A stretch of DNA of 64,000 nucleotides from Clostridiaceae bacterium AM27-36LB (lineage in GTDB: Bacteria > Bacillota > Clostridia > Lachnospirales > Lachnospiraceae), in assembly GCA_003480725.1 (NCBI GenBank), contig QUJQ01000008.1, positions 33,201 to 97,200 on the forward strand, in the 5' to 3' direction. Positions 23,714-32,624 of this stretch are shown here, piece after piece (position 1 is the stretch's first letter; each line of letters starts with the position of its first letter). Below the pieces are notes generated by a model. The model was not told the DNA's origin, did no database searches, and was given only the letters and a program-made list of their open reading frames with translations. The translations under genes were made by a program, and so were the position numbers.

Positions 23714-25675
23714 TCAGGTTAACATTTTATGCCAATGGACTAAGGATGCTTCTGTATCTTCTGCTGTCTCTGCTCCATGAATCTGGTCCTGTCCATATGG
23801 CCCAAATCCAAGTTTCTGTGCCACATGGAGGGATGTATCATTCGTCCTATCAATCAGCACATGAAGCTCTTCCAGATCCAGCACTTCTTCTGCGTAAGCG
23901 AGGATCGCTCTTCCACACTCCTGTGCATAGCCCTTTCCACGATATGACTGCCCAATCAGATAACCAAGCTCCACTGCATCGTCTAACAGTTCTGACACAA
24001 ACAGTCCTGCCTGTCCGATGATCTGTCCACTCTGTTTTTCTATCACTGTCCACAGTCCAAAATCATAGAACAGATAGGCATGACGGATATAGGCTTCCAT
24101 AAATTCTGTCTCTTCATCCAGTGTGTTCAGCACCGGAACTGTCCCCCTCACCATGCCGCCTTGATTCCAGATCTCATATAGGTCCGGAATATCTGACGGA
24201 ATGGTCTCCCTGATCAGCAGCCTCTCTGTCTCCGCAATCTTTACCGGAATGCCAGATTTGCGAAGCCGGTCACGCTCCAGAAATGCCGGGTCTAGTGTAC
24301 TTTCCATCAGCAGATCCACCGCTGCACAGGTAAATACCTTCACACCATTGACCAGTGCTTTTTCATCAAAATCAAACCGGTCATTATGAAGAGTTGCATG
24401 GCACTTACTGAGATTCAGAAAATAGCAGGACTGTCCTCCATGCTCCTTCACCCGCTCCGACATACAGGAATAATCCTCACTGCCTCCCACACCACCTTCT
24501 GGCACATAGACCACCGGTAACTGCAGTCTCTCTTCACACAGCTTTTTCATGCGGTCCATCAGTTCCGGCGTATTGAGACTATTGGTCGCTGCTCCCATCA
24601 GCCGGATCTGGCTGGTACACCCATGCATCTGCGCTGCATTTTCAATGATCCGGCAGGCATAATCATACATATACTGATTAGCCTCTGCCGTCATTCCCCT
24701 CACTTCCATCTTCATGTGAGCAGACTCACAGATCACATTTCTGGAACTGCCTGCCACAAGTTTTCCCACATTCACTCTGGTATCACCATGACTGTATCTT
24801 GGGATCGCATGGAGATTCAAGATTGCCGTGGCTGCGGCCAGCATGGCATTATTACCTGCCTCTGGTGCTGCGGCCGCATGGGCAGCCTTTCCATGAATTT
24901 CCACATCCATCTTCGTGGTTGCCAGGCTGTGGCCATCACCAATTCCGATCATGCACTGCTCCTGATCCTCCTTGCCACTCATATGCGCACCCAGCACTAC
25001 ATCCACATCGTCAAGATGCCCCTTCTCTACAATGGCTTTTGCACCGCGGACACCTTCCTCAGCCGGTTGGAAAATGAATTTTATAGTTCCACGAAGCTGA
25101 TCTTTCATACCACAAAGTATCTTTGCCGTTCCAAGCCCCACTGTAATATGTCCGTCATGTCCGCAGGCATGCATATAACCTGGACATATTGACCGGAATC
25201 CCTGCTTTTCCGGAAAATGATCCTTGTCCTCGCACTCTGTCACCGGAAGAGCATCTATATCGAACCGGAATGCCAGCACCTGATTCTCTGATGCCCGTTC
25301 TGACGCCTCTTCCGAAGCAGTCCTATCAGCTGACAATTTTCCATGCAGAATACCGATCACACCAGTAAATCCGCCGCGTGTCTTCTTTAACTTCTCCTCT
25401 GACACCTGCCCCAGCGCATTTACTTCCTTATAATGTTGTTCCAGCAGGCTTTCCTCAGGTACACCCATTCTGGCATCTGCTTTGCAGACTTCTGTTCCCA
25501 TCAGCACCTGATCACATCCATAGCTTTCCAGCAGTTCCGCGATACGGGCAGATGTCCGCATCTCCATCCATCCTGGTTCCGGGTATTGATGAAATTCTCG
25601 ACGAAGTTTAATTAACTCCTGCTCCAGGCTCTCTGCTTCTTCTATGATATTTTGATAAATCTCTTCTGTACTCAT
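23714..25675 (-). CDS. M20 family amidohydrolase fused to a GNAT acetyltransferase
   Basis: A 653-residue fusion. Residues about 1-475 are an M20D-type metallo-amidohydrolase (AbgB/HipO-like): RREFHQYPEPGWME near the N-terminus, metal motif YMHACGHDGH near 183, QPAEEGVRGAK, and GVGGSEDYS. Residues about 490-653 form a complete GNAT acetyltransferase (TERLLIRETIPSD, IGQSYRGKGYAQECGRAIL for acetyl-CoA binding). The frame is continuous with no sign of a frameshift. The start is ATG 25673-25675 after AGGAG; the upstream in-frame extension has no recognisable domain. Single-gene unit divergent from the cyclophilin gene. Substrate unknown; an N-acyl amino acid or peptide is plausible. Confidence 0.87.
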   Translation of the reverse strand: MSTEEIYQNIIEEAESLEQELIKLRREFHQYPEPGWMEMRTSARIAELLESYGCDQVLMGTEVCKADARMGVPEESLLEQHYKEVNALGQVSEEKLKKTRGGFTGVIGILHGKLSADRTASEEASERASENQVLAFRFDIDALPVTECEDKDHFPEKQGFRSICPGYMHACGHDGHITVGLGTAKILCGMKDQLRGTIKFIFQPAEEGVRGAKAIVEKGHLDDVDVVLGAHMSGKEDQEQCMIGIGDGHSLATTKMDVEIHGKAAHAAAAPEAGNNAMLAAATAILNLHAIPRYSHGDTRVNVGKLVAGSSRNVICESAHMKMEVRGMTAEANQYMYDYACRIIENAAQMHGCTSQIRLMGAATNSLNTPELMDRMKKLCEERLQLPVVYVPEGGVGGSEDYSCMSERVKEHGGQSCYFLNLSKCHATLHNDRFDFDEKALVNGVKVFTCAAVDLLMESTLDPAFLERDRLRKSGIPVKIAETERLLIRETIPSDIPDLYEIWNQGGMVRGTVPVLNTLDEETEFMEAYIRHAYLFYDFGLWTVIEKQSGQIIGQAGLFVSELLDDAVELGYLIGQSYRGKGYAQECGRAILAYAEEVLDLEELHVLIDRTNDTSLHVAQKLGFGPYGQDQIHGAETAEDTEASLVHWHKMLT

Positions 25676-25789
25676 ATATGATTCTCCTGCTTTCCGACAT
25701 CTCAAAGTCCGGATGCGACTCTGTTTTTCTCTACTGTACCCCATCTGACTGCAAAAATCCACTGAAACTCCGGCAAAAATCGCGCCCTC

Positions 25790-25818
25790 TTTACGAATCC
25801 GACTAAATCCGTTAAAAT
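25790..25818 (+). promoter_or_regulatory. Promoter of the cyclophilin gene
   Basis: TTTACG (25790-25795), 17-base spacer, TAAAAT (25813-25818), 54 bases before the start codon. Confidence 0.5.
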
Positions 25819-25871
25819 AAGAACTAATAATGCTCTGTCCCAAAGGGCATAGAGAAAAGGAGATAAAAAAT

Positions 25872-26393
25872 ATGGCACAGAATCCTGTTGTTACATTTGA
25901 AATGGAAGATGGCAGCATCATCAAAGCAGAGCTGTATCCGGAGGTTGCTCCGAACACAGTCAACAACTTCATCAGTCTGGTAAAGAAAGGCTACTATGAT
26001 GGTCTGATCTTCCATCGCGTGATCGAAGGTTTCATGATCCAGGGCGGATGCCCGGACGGAACCGGTATGGGCGGCCCAGGCTATTCCATCAAAGGAGAGT
26101 TCAATCAGAATCGTTTCAAAAATGATCTGAAACATTCCGCTGGTGTTCTTTCCATGGCTCGTACCATGATGCCGAACAGTGCCGGAAGCCAGTTCTTCAT
26201 CATGCATAAAGATGCTCCGCATCTGGACGGCGCTTATGCTGCATTCGGCAAAGTAACCGAAGGTATGGATGTGGTAGATAAGATTGCTGAGACCGATACT
26301 GATTATCGTGATAAACCGATCGTTCCGCAGGTTATGAAGAAAGTAACCGTAGAGACCTTCGGAGTGGATTATCCGGAACCGGAGAAGATGTAA
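25872..26393 (+). CDS. Peptidyl-prolyl cis-trans isomerase, cyclophilin type
   Basis: A 173-residue cyclophilin that speeds proline isomerisation during protein folding. Active-site landmarks are FHRVIEGFMIQGG (catalytic Arg), a central FKNDLKHSAGVLSMA segment and AGSQFFIMH. There is no signal peptide, so it is cytoplasmic. The start is ATG 25872 (MAQNPVV) with AAAGGAG eleven bases upstream. Monocistronic, facing a cell-surface protein gene across a long hairpin. Confidence 0.95.
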   Translation: MAQNPVVTFEMEDGSIIKAELYPEVAPNTVNNFISLVKKGYYDGLIFHRVIEGFMIQGGCPDGTGMGGPGYSIKGEFNQNRFKNDLKHSAGVLSMARTMMPNSAGSQFFIMHKDAPHLDGAYAAFGKVTEGMDVVDKIAETDTDYRDKPIVPQVMKKVTVETFGVDYPEPEKM

Positions 26394-26407
26394 AAAATTA
26401 TGTGGTC

Positions 26408-26480
26408 GAAAGGGGGCGGTATGTGAGATAAGAGCTCGTATGACTTGGAGCGCAGCTTATTCTCACATACCGCCCCTTTC
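26408..26480. ncRNA. Long hairpin with conserved loop, copy A
   Basis: A 20-bp stem (26408-26428 with 26461-26480, one bulged G) encloses an inner hairpin GCTC-gtatgacttg-GAGC. The loop core CTCGTATGACTTRGARCG recurs at 53957-53975 inside an unrelated stem. It lies between convergent genes and may serve as a two-way terminator, a small RNA or a dispersed DNA element; I do not recognise a named family. Confidence 0.6.
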
Positions 26481-26493
26481 TCCCCCCAAGTTC

Positions 26494-29400
26494 TTATTTC
26501 ACTCTTCTCCGTCTACGTTCTACACTTCCAATCATTCCAAGGCCCAGCAATGCCAGGATTCCAGCAAAGCCTAGTAAGAACAGCGGTGCACTGTCGCCTG
26601 TAGTCGGGCTCTCTACTGGTGCGGGCTGTGGTACGACTGGTACCGCTTCTTCTCTGTGAATCCGCCTGGATCCGCCTGGCTTCGGCGTCTCCGGTACTGG
26701 TGTTGGCTTATCTGATCTTTCATTATGAAAGATTCCCACATGTCTCTGTATCTGTACAAACTGTCCGCCATGTGGTCCCTCATAAGAAGCATCCACCAAT
26801 ACAGTCTCTTCCGTAGGTAAATATCCTTTCGGCGGTGTCAATTCCTTGATCTCGTATTTCCCCAACGGCAGTTCTCCTGCAAAGATTCCTTTTCCATCTA
26901 TTCCAGTCACACAGGCTTTTATAAATGTTCCTGCTGACACTGTAACTACAGGGACATCCCGGATGATCCATTTCCCACTTACTGCATCATACACAATATT
27001 AGTGTAAATATCCTCTGTCACATACAGCCCAAAGACTGCTCCATAAAGCGGCATTTCATTTTCTTTATCCTTCTTCTGTACCTCGATCTGCAGCCGCTGG
27101 CGCTCATTTTTGTACTGCACACTCTGAATATCAAAATTTATCGTCTGCTCCTGCGGTGTGATCTCGAATTCCTTCACTTCCTGATTGAGCACAAATCCAT
27201 CTCCGGCAATGATCTCCATGATCTTATACTTTCCTATATAAAGGTTGGTCGCATAAGCCCATCCATACCGGTCTGTATTGATCGTCGTTACCACGTCACC
27301 CTTTTTGTGGATCAGATATTCCTTCATATCCGCCTGATACAACAGGAACAGATCCTGCGTCACCTCCTGCGTATAGATATTTTCTGCAGCAATGATCTGG
27401 AAGCTGGCACCTTCCACCGGTGCATCCTGATAAACAAATTCAAGTCCGGTCATTCCATTGTCCTCTTCCACCGACCTTGTTCCTGCAAGCTGTTCTCCAT
27501 GCTTGTACAGCCGTAAGATTCCCTTCTGCTCCTGATTTTTCTGCAGAACCGTTACCGTCAGATTCCCATACTGGTCACACACTGCATATTTATTTTCACC
27601 CATCTGTCCATCTGGATAAACCGATCCATTATTGATGGTAAATGTCAATTTCCGCTGAGGTGTCTCCGTGATCTTATAACCATTCTCTCTTCCCTCACTT
27701 ATATCTGTTACGGTCTGTTCACTTCCATTTACCACATAGCCAGATGGTGCCATCAGTTCAGTCAGTTCATAGGTTCCAATGGGCACTTCCTGTGGAAGAG
27801 TAATATAGCAGTCCAGGATCCGTCCGCCTTTTTTGAGAAACACCGGGCAGAATGGCTTGTCAGCTGTGCCGGTCATCTCTTTGGCATTCGGATCATAATA
27901 GCGCATCCAACCGTCCTTATCGTATTTCCAGTTTAATGCGATCAAACTTTCCTCACTGAGTTCCATGGTCAGACAGCGAAGCCGGTAGGATGCCCCTTCC
28001 TTTAGTACCGTTCCACGCACCACTTCCTCTGCTTTAATGTACTCGCCTGGCTGTTTTGTAAATTCTTCATCAGCCTTCACCAGACGTAGAAAGGACTTTG
28101 TAATCGTATTGTTGATAATCCGCTGTTTCTGAAGTTCACGGCCTTCTCTCGCCTTTGCACCAGCATGATCGCCATAGCGGATTCCTTCCTCCACCGTATA
28201 GATCTTCTCAATTTTCTGTTTTGTTGCATCCGTATATACCACGCCTCCATCCTTTGTGATAAATGCAAAAAATGGTTTGGCCGCCACATGATGTTCCGGC
28301 GTGGTGGTCTCCACAAACACATATGTTCCGTAAGGGAGCTCCGGAGTAATGATCCGCCCGTTCTTGTCAGTGAACATCTCTTTCACCCGATATTTATTAA
28401 GGCCATCCACCTTTTCCAGCCACCGCTTATCACCATTGGTCCACTCCTCGTGTCCGGTCCGCTTATATACCATTGCCGTCGGCTCTTTGGTGAAATCATA
28501 ATCATAAAATGTCATGATATCGGCTTCACTCCATGTGTCCGTCTTTGGCTGAATGCTCCCATTTTTAACCCCTGACAGATCGCTGATGAGATAAGCAGAA
28601 AATCCTGCTCCTTCCATTACTTCCAGCTCTGTCTGGTACGTATTATCCGATGTCTTGATAAATTCTATTCCCTGCTTCACCACATAGTCACCAGAATAGA
28701 TCGTATGAGAAGTACTTTCATCATCCACTGTCAGTTCATTTTGAGCCTCGCTGGCAGTCTCATCTCTCTTTTCAATCTTTATCATCTGATCCTTGTAAGA
28801 AATCGTCACATCATATACCGCTTCATCAAACATATATCCTTCTGATGGCCGTATTTCCTTAATATAATATGTTCCCAGCTCCAGATCTCCGAACAAAGTT
28901 CTCCCCGGTGTATCCTCATAGGCAATAGTTCCCCATTTATTTTCAATATGTCTGGAACCATCTGTATTTAAAATATATCCAGCTGAATTGCGTTTCGGAC
29001 TCTTTCCGATCACCGCCTGTGCCACCAGTTCATCCTTTCCGTAAATGATTCCGGTCACTCCATCCTGATGTTCAATATTTTCTGCCGCATAGATACCATA
29101 GACTGCACCATCCAGTATTGCATCTCCCTGATGGATTCCGTCTTCCGCTTCTGTATCATATTTGACCAGTTCTACTGCTCCCAGTGTCCGCTCATTGGTA
29201 ATGGGAAATTCCAGCGTATCGCCGCCCTTTCCTGTCCTGGAATCGGTGCGTTCCTCCCACACATAGCCATCTGGTGCTGTGTGCTCCCGAATGCTGTATA
29301 TATAGGTATTTTTTTCAAACTCCTCCTTGGATTTTTTTACCGTAAAGGAAGCTTCCCCATCTTCATCTGTGGTGACTACGCCAATCCATGCTCCGTTTTC

Positions 29401-30606
29401 AAAAATGTCCACCATACAGCCCTCAAGACCTACTTCTGTCTGCCAGTCTGTCTTATTGATCTTGAGCACGACTTCACTTTCAGAAGGCATTTCCACCGGA
29501 TTTTTCCCTTTGAACAATTCCGGCTGATCCTTCAACCCAGTAATCTGAGCATTCGAGTTATCCGAATGATAGATGTAATATGTCTGCGATCCGTTCCCTG
29601 CCTGTTGATAATAGTTCCACACATTGGAAGCCATCTTGTCTGCTGCCTCCGGGGAACTGATATTGAGCATGGCAACAGTCCGTGCCACCACCTGCACCAT
29701 AGACAATGTCGTGCTGCTCTGATACAGCCAGATGGAGATCTGTATGCTCACATAATTTTCTGCGCCCACAGATACCTGTGCGATCAGATTACCAAGACCA
29801 TCGTTGCAGATCTCATATTCCCCTTCGCCTGCCTTGTAGACATAACCTGTCCTGGCAGATTTTCCCGGCTGAAGACAGAATGCCGGCTGCCCTCCCAGCG
29901 TCAGCTTGAAGATTTTCCCATGACCGGTTCCATTGTATCCGGTGTAGCTGACAATCAGTTTCGCCAGTGCCTCCTCTGCTGTCTCTGCCAGTGCTTCCAG
30001 ACTGCCGCCTTCCTGCTGAAGTGCCTGCAGATCTTCTTTTTCCAAACCTTCAAATACTGTTCCACAGAAAAATTCATCCGCACTCACCCCAGTATCCAGA
30101 ATCTCCAGACACTGCTCCAGATCCTGCCCCAGATACACCTGTTCCGAAATATCCGGCGCAATACTGACCAGAAATTCCGCCAGGTCCCGCTCATAATCAT
30201 ACAAACCATCCCACCAGGACTCATCCTGTGACAGCAACTGCTCATATCCTTCGGAAAAATACTGTTCCTTCCAAGTCAGGATCGATGCCACATCCCCCTC
30301 TGTAAAATGATATTGCAGGTCAGTTTCTGACTCATCAGTTTCACCAGTTGATTCACTGACTTCTGATTCCGCTTCTGCAGTATCATAATCCATTTCTGCT
30401 GCATCTTCCTCTGATAACACTTCCTCTGGCAATATTTCTTCTGCTGGTTCATCTTCTGATACTACTTCCTTAGACTGCAGTTCTTCTTCATTTGTATCCT
30501 GGCCGACCGTTTCCTCCGCCATTACACCCGTCGGAAGGGTGCCAAAAAGAAGAGCGGTACTTAATATAACTGCTCCTGCACGTTTCCATATTTTATTTTT
30601 CTTCAT
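26494..30606 (-). CDS. Giant cell-surface protein: thioester domain, SpaA/Cna-B repeats, SPTTG sorting signal
   Basis: About 1370 residues, exported. Signal peptide (KRAGAVILSTALLFGTLPTG) to about residue 30, then an acidic Glu-rich stretch. A thioester-type adhesin domain follows (about 220-340) with FCLQPGKSA and YVSIQISIWLYQSS, candidate Cys and Gln partners. Then at least five SpaA/Cna-B-like beta modules, each opening with a Lys-containing strand and a G-A-x-F/Y pattern (ILDGAVYGIYA, MEGAGFSAYLI, PVEGASFQIIA, PLYGAVFGLYV). The C-terminus is a sorting signal: SPTTGD, a hydrophobic segment and an Arg/Lys tail. The motif is SPTTG rather than LPXTG. The ATG at 30606 follows GAGG; an upstream in-frame start has no ribosome site. 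Probably an adhesin or pilus-like protein; no sortase gene is nearby. Confidence 0.9.
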   Translation of the reverse strand: MKKNKIWKRAGAVILSTALLFGTLPTGVMAEETVGQDTNEEELQSKEVVSEDEPAEEILPEEVLSEEDAAEMDYDTAEAESEVSESTGETDESETDLQYHFTEGDVASILTWKEQYFSEGYEQLLSQDESWWDGLYDYERDLAEFLVSIAPDISEQVYLGQDLEQCLEILDTGVSADEFFCGTVFEGLEKEDLQALQQEGGSLEALAETAEEALAKLIVSYTGYNGTGHGKIFKLTLGGQPAFCLQPGKSARTGYVYKAGEGEYEICNDGLGNLIAQVSVGAENYVSIQISIWLYQSSTTLSMVQVVARTVAMLNISSPEAADKMASNVWNYYQQAGNGSQTYYIYHSDNSNAQITGLKDQPELFKGKNPVEMPSESEVVLKINKTDWQTEVGLEGCMVDIFENGAWIGVVTTDEDGEASFTVKKSKEEFEKNTYIYSIREHTAPDGYVWEERTDSRTGKGGDTLEFPITNERTLGAVELVKYDTEAEDGIHQGDAILDGAVYGIYAAENIEHQDGVTGIIYGKDELVAQAVIGKSPKRNSAGYILNTDGSRHIENKWGTIAYEDTPGRTLFGDLELGTYYIKEIRPSEGYMFDEAVYDVTISYKDQMIKIEKRDETASEAQNELTVDDESTSHTIYSGDYVVKQGIEFIKTSDNTYQTELEVMEGAGFSAYLISDLSGVKNGSIQPKTDTWSEADIMTFYDYDFTKEPTAMVYKRTGHEEWTNGDKRWLEKVDGLNKYRVKEMFTDKNGRIITPELPYGTYVFVETTTPEHHVAAKPFFAFITKDGGVVYTDATKQKIEKIYTVEEGIRYGDHAGAKAREGRELQKQRIINNTITKSFLRLVKADEEFTKQPGEYIKAEEVVRGTVLKEGASYRLRCLTMELSEESLIALNWKYDKDGWMRYYDPNAKEMTGTADKPFCPVFLKKGGRILDCYITLPQEVPIGTYELTELMAPSGYVVNGSEQTVTDISEGRENGYKITETPQRKLTFTINNGSVYPDGQMGENKYAVCDQYGNLTVTVLQKNQEQKGILRLYKHGEQLAGTRSVEEDNGMTGLEFVYQDAPVEGASFQIIAAENIYTQEVTQDLFLLYQADMKEYLIHKKGDVVTTINTDRYGWAYATNLYIGKYKIMEIIAGDGFVLNQEVKEFEITPQEQTINFDIQSVQYKNERQRLQIEVQKKDKENEMPLYGAVFGLYVTEDIYTNIVYDAVSGKWIIRDVPVVTVSAGTFIKACVTGIDGKGIFAGELPLGKYEIKELTPPKGYLPTEETVLVDASYEGPHGGQFVQIQRHVGIFHNERSDKPTPVPETPKPGGSRRIHREEAVPVVPQPAPVESPTTGDSAPLFLLGFAGILALLGLGMIGSVERRRRRVK

Positions 30607-30738
30607 TTTTGCAATCCTCTTGAGTCGTACACACACTTTACGACACTAGACGGAATGCCAGAAAGATCGGTACTGACAATATTCAATTATGTTTTGGGAA
30701 ATCATCGGCTGGAACTACCGACGTTTTCAGACATGTTT

Positions 30739-30767
30739 ATCGTAAACGATTGAAGTGGGTTTGTCAA
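30739..30767 (-). promoter_or_regulatory. Promoter of the SPTTG surface protein gene
   Basis: TTGACA (30762-30767), 17-base spacer, TACGAT (30739-30744). The -10 sits in a GTTTA-cga-TAAAC dyad. The leader of about 125 bases ends in a 6-bp hairpin (GTCGTA/TACGAC, 30626-30647) just before the ribosome site. Confidence 0.55.
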
Positions 30768-30814
30768 CCAACTTCTTCTGAAGTATTCAGAGATACGAAA
30801 AAATATAACAACAG

Positions 30815-30850
30815 GAAGCCACCTACCAATAAAAATTGATGGGTGGCTTC
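30815..30850 (-). terminator. Terminator of the PH-domain/aminotransferase operon
   Basis: GAAGCCACC-x-ATCAAT pairs with ATTGGTAGGTGGCTTC around AAAAA; on the minus strand it follows the aminotransferase stop by 8 bases. The T-rich stretch begins about ten bases later, so it is an imperfect intrinsic terminator. Confidence 0.6.
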
Positions 30851-30858
30851 TTTACTGG

Positions 30859-32052
30859 TTATTTCTGCTCCGCCTTTACTTCTTCCATAATTGCTTTGAA
30901 TGCCGGCATGGAATCCACGATGGTCTTCTCTGCCACGCAGTAGGAGATTCTCACATATCCCGGGCAGCCAAAGCTGTCGCTTGGAACTACCAGCACATCA
31001 TGCTTCTTCGCTCTCTCAGAAAATGCGTTGGCATCTGGTTCTGGTGATTTCACAAACAGATAAAAGGCTCCCTGGGGGCGCACACACTCATATCCGAGCT
31101 CTGTCAGTCCGTTGTAAAGAAGATCTCTGTTCCTTGCATAGGCTGCAATATCACTTGGCACATCAGCACACATAGCTGCCACACGCTGGAACAGTACTGG
31201 TGCACACACAAATCCCAGTGCACGACCTGCACCATTGACTGCTGCCATCACACGTTTGGAATCTTCCATCTCATCGGGCACGATAATGTAACCGATACGC
31301 TCTCCCGGCAGAGACAGCGATTTACTATAGGAATAGCAGACAAAGGTATTCTCATAATAGTTCGGTACATAGGGCACTTCCACTCCCTCATACACGATTT
31401 CCCGATATGGCTCGTCAGCGATCAGATAGATGGCATGTCCATACTCTTTTTCTTTTCTGCGAAGCACATCTGCCAGCTTCTGGATCGTCTCTGCAGAATA
31501 GACAACGCCACTTGGATTATTGGGGGAATTGATAATGATTCCCTTGGTCTTTGGGCTCAACAGATCCTCAAACGTATCAAAATCAATCTGAAAACTCTCC
31601 GTATCAGCCGGATTGATCAGCAATTTTGCCTTTGCATTTTCTACCCATACAGTGTACTCCGGGAAAAATGGAGCAAAGGTAATAAATTCATCACCAGGGT
31701 TCGTCACCGCATTGATACAGATGCTTAGGGAAGCTGCTGCCCCAACGGTCATGTAAAAATTTGCACCTGTAAAATGTGTACCAAACCGGCGGTTTACTGA
31801 CTGTGCCAGTGTCTCTTTTACCCTTGGATCACCTGATGCCGGGGAATATCCGTGCAACACTTCTGCCGGCTCTTCCAACAGCTTTTCAATGGCATCTTTT
31901 ACCTGATGCGGTGCAGGAATACTTGGATTTCCCAGACTGAAGTCATAGACCTTGTCCGCTCCTACTACTTTTTTCCGTTCCAAACCATAGGAAAACAATT
32001 CTCTGATCACAGAGCTTTTGCTTCCCAATCCATACATTGCCTCATTTATCAC
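30859..32052 (-). CDS. Pyridoxal-phosphate aminotransferase, class I/II (aspartate-type)
   Basis: A 397-residue fold-type I aminotransferase. The PLP-binding lysine is in SYSKSLSLPGERIGY (near residue 235), with NSPNNPSGVVY and IADEPYREIVYEG as further fold landmarks. It transfers amino groups between an amino acid and a 2-oxo acid; the exact substrate cannot be told from sequence. The start is a GTG at 32050-32052 overlapping the stop of the PH-domain gene (GTGA) with GAGGAGG ten bases upstream; an ATG five codons later lacks such a site. Confidence 0.92.
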   Translation of the reverse strand: MINEAMYGLGSKSSVIRELFSYGLERKKVVGADKVYDFSLGNPSIPAPHQVKDAIEKLLEEPAEVLHGYSPASGDPRVKETLAQSVNRRFGTHFTGANFYMTVGAAASLSICINAVTNPGDEFITFAPFFPEYTVWVENAKAKLLINPADTESFQIDFDTFEDLLSPKTKGIIINSPNNPSGVVYSAETIQKLADVLRRKEKEYGHAIYLIADEPYREIVYEGVEVPYVPNYYENTFVCYSYSKSLSLPGERIGYIIVPDEMEDSKRVMAAVNGAGRALGFVCAPVLFQRVAAMCADVPSDIAAYARNRDLLYNGLTELGYECVRPQGAFYLFVKSPEPDANAFSERAKKHDVLVVPSDSFGCPGYVRISYCVAEKTIVDSMPAFKAIMEEVKAEQK

Positions 32053-32468
32053 TGATCCAGGTCCTCCTCATGATCGCAATCAGAATCGCAATCAGAATCA
32101 CAATCGCAATCCATACCATATGACATCATATTTTCACGGGAAGATACTCTCTTCTTCACACGCTCTTTTTCAACTGCTTCAGAGATCATCTCTTTTACAT
32201 CTCTGGATTTCTTTATATTTTTAATTTCAAGCCTTGGCATGGATTTATCCATGGTATCGCATCTGATAGTTCCAAGACCAAAAATACGCTGCATGAACGA
32301 TCTTTCCAATGTCAGATCCAGGATTCGGTACAGACGGATCTCATCCTCTCTGGTAGACAACATTCCTGTTTCTACAATAAATTTTTCATCTGTACAGATG
32401 TATTTCGTGAAACTCAAAGGTAAGCCAAAAAATAAACTTCTCTTCTTATCAGTCCAAATCGTTGCCAT
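32049..32468 (-). CDS. Bacterial PH-domain protein with Asp/Cys-repeat tail
   Basis: A 139-residue protein. Residues about 1-100 look like a bacterial pleckstrin-homology (bPH_2/DUF304) domain: FTKYICTDEKFIVETGMLST, then DEIRLYRILDLTLERSFMQR and LGTIRCDTMDKS. The C-terminal tail is a repeat of Asp and Cys (DCDCDSDCDSDCD), coded by a 12-base tandem repeat at 32071-32111. There is no membrane segment. Coupled to the aminotransferase gene by a 4-base overlap. Function unknown; the tail could bind metal. Confidence 0.8.
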   Translation of the reverse strand: MATIWTDKKRSLFFGLPLSFTKYICTDEKFIVETGMLSTREDEIRLYRILDLTLERSFMQRIFGLGTIRCDTMDKSMPRLEIKNIKKSRDVKEMISEAVEKERVKKRVSSRENMMSYGMDCDCDSDCDSDCDHEEDLDQ

Positions 32469-32624
32469 ACATCGATCCTCCTTTTCTCTTCGTGCTTTTC
32501 CAGTTTATCGCATCAAATTATTTATATTATTATACATCCTTTTACTCAAAATGAAAACTGCCGCTTTCTGATTTTACTCATGAAAACGACAGTTTCCTTT
32601 CTGCGATATATCCTGTTTGTTGTC

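Noticed and set aside
29068..30231. Open frame of about 387 codons on the plus strand inside the SPTTG surface protein gene
   Set aside because: Antisense shadow with Cys/Ile/Phe-rich low-quality translation and no start signals.
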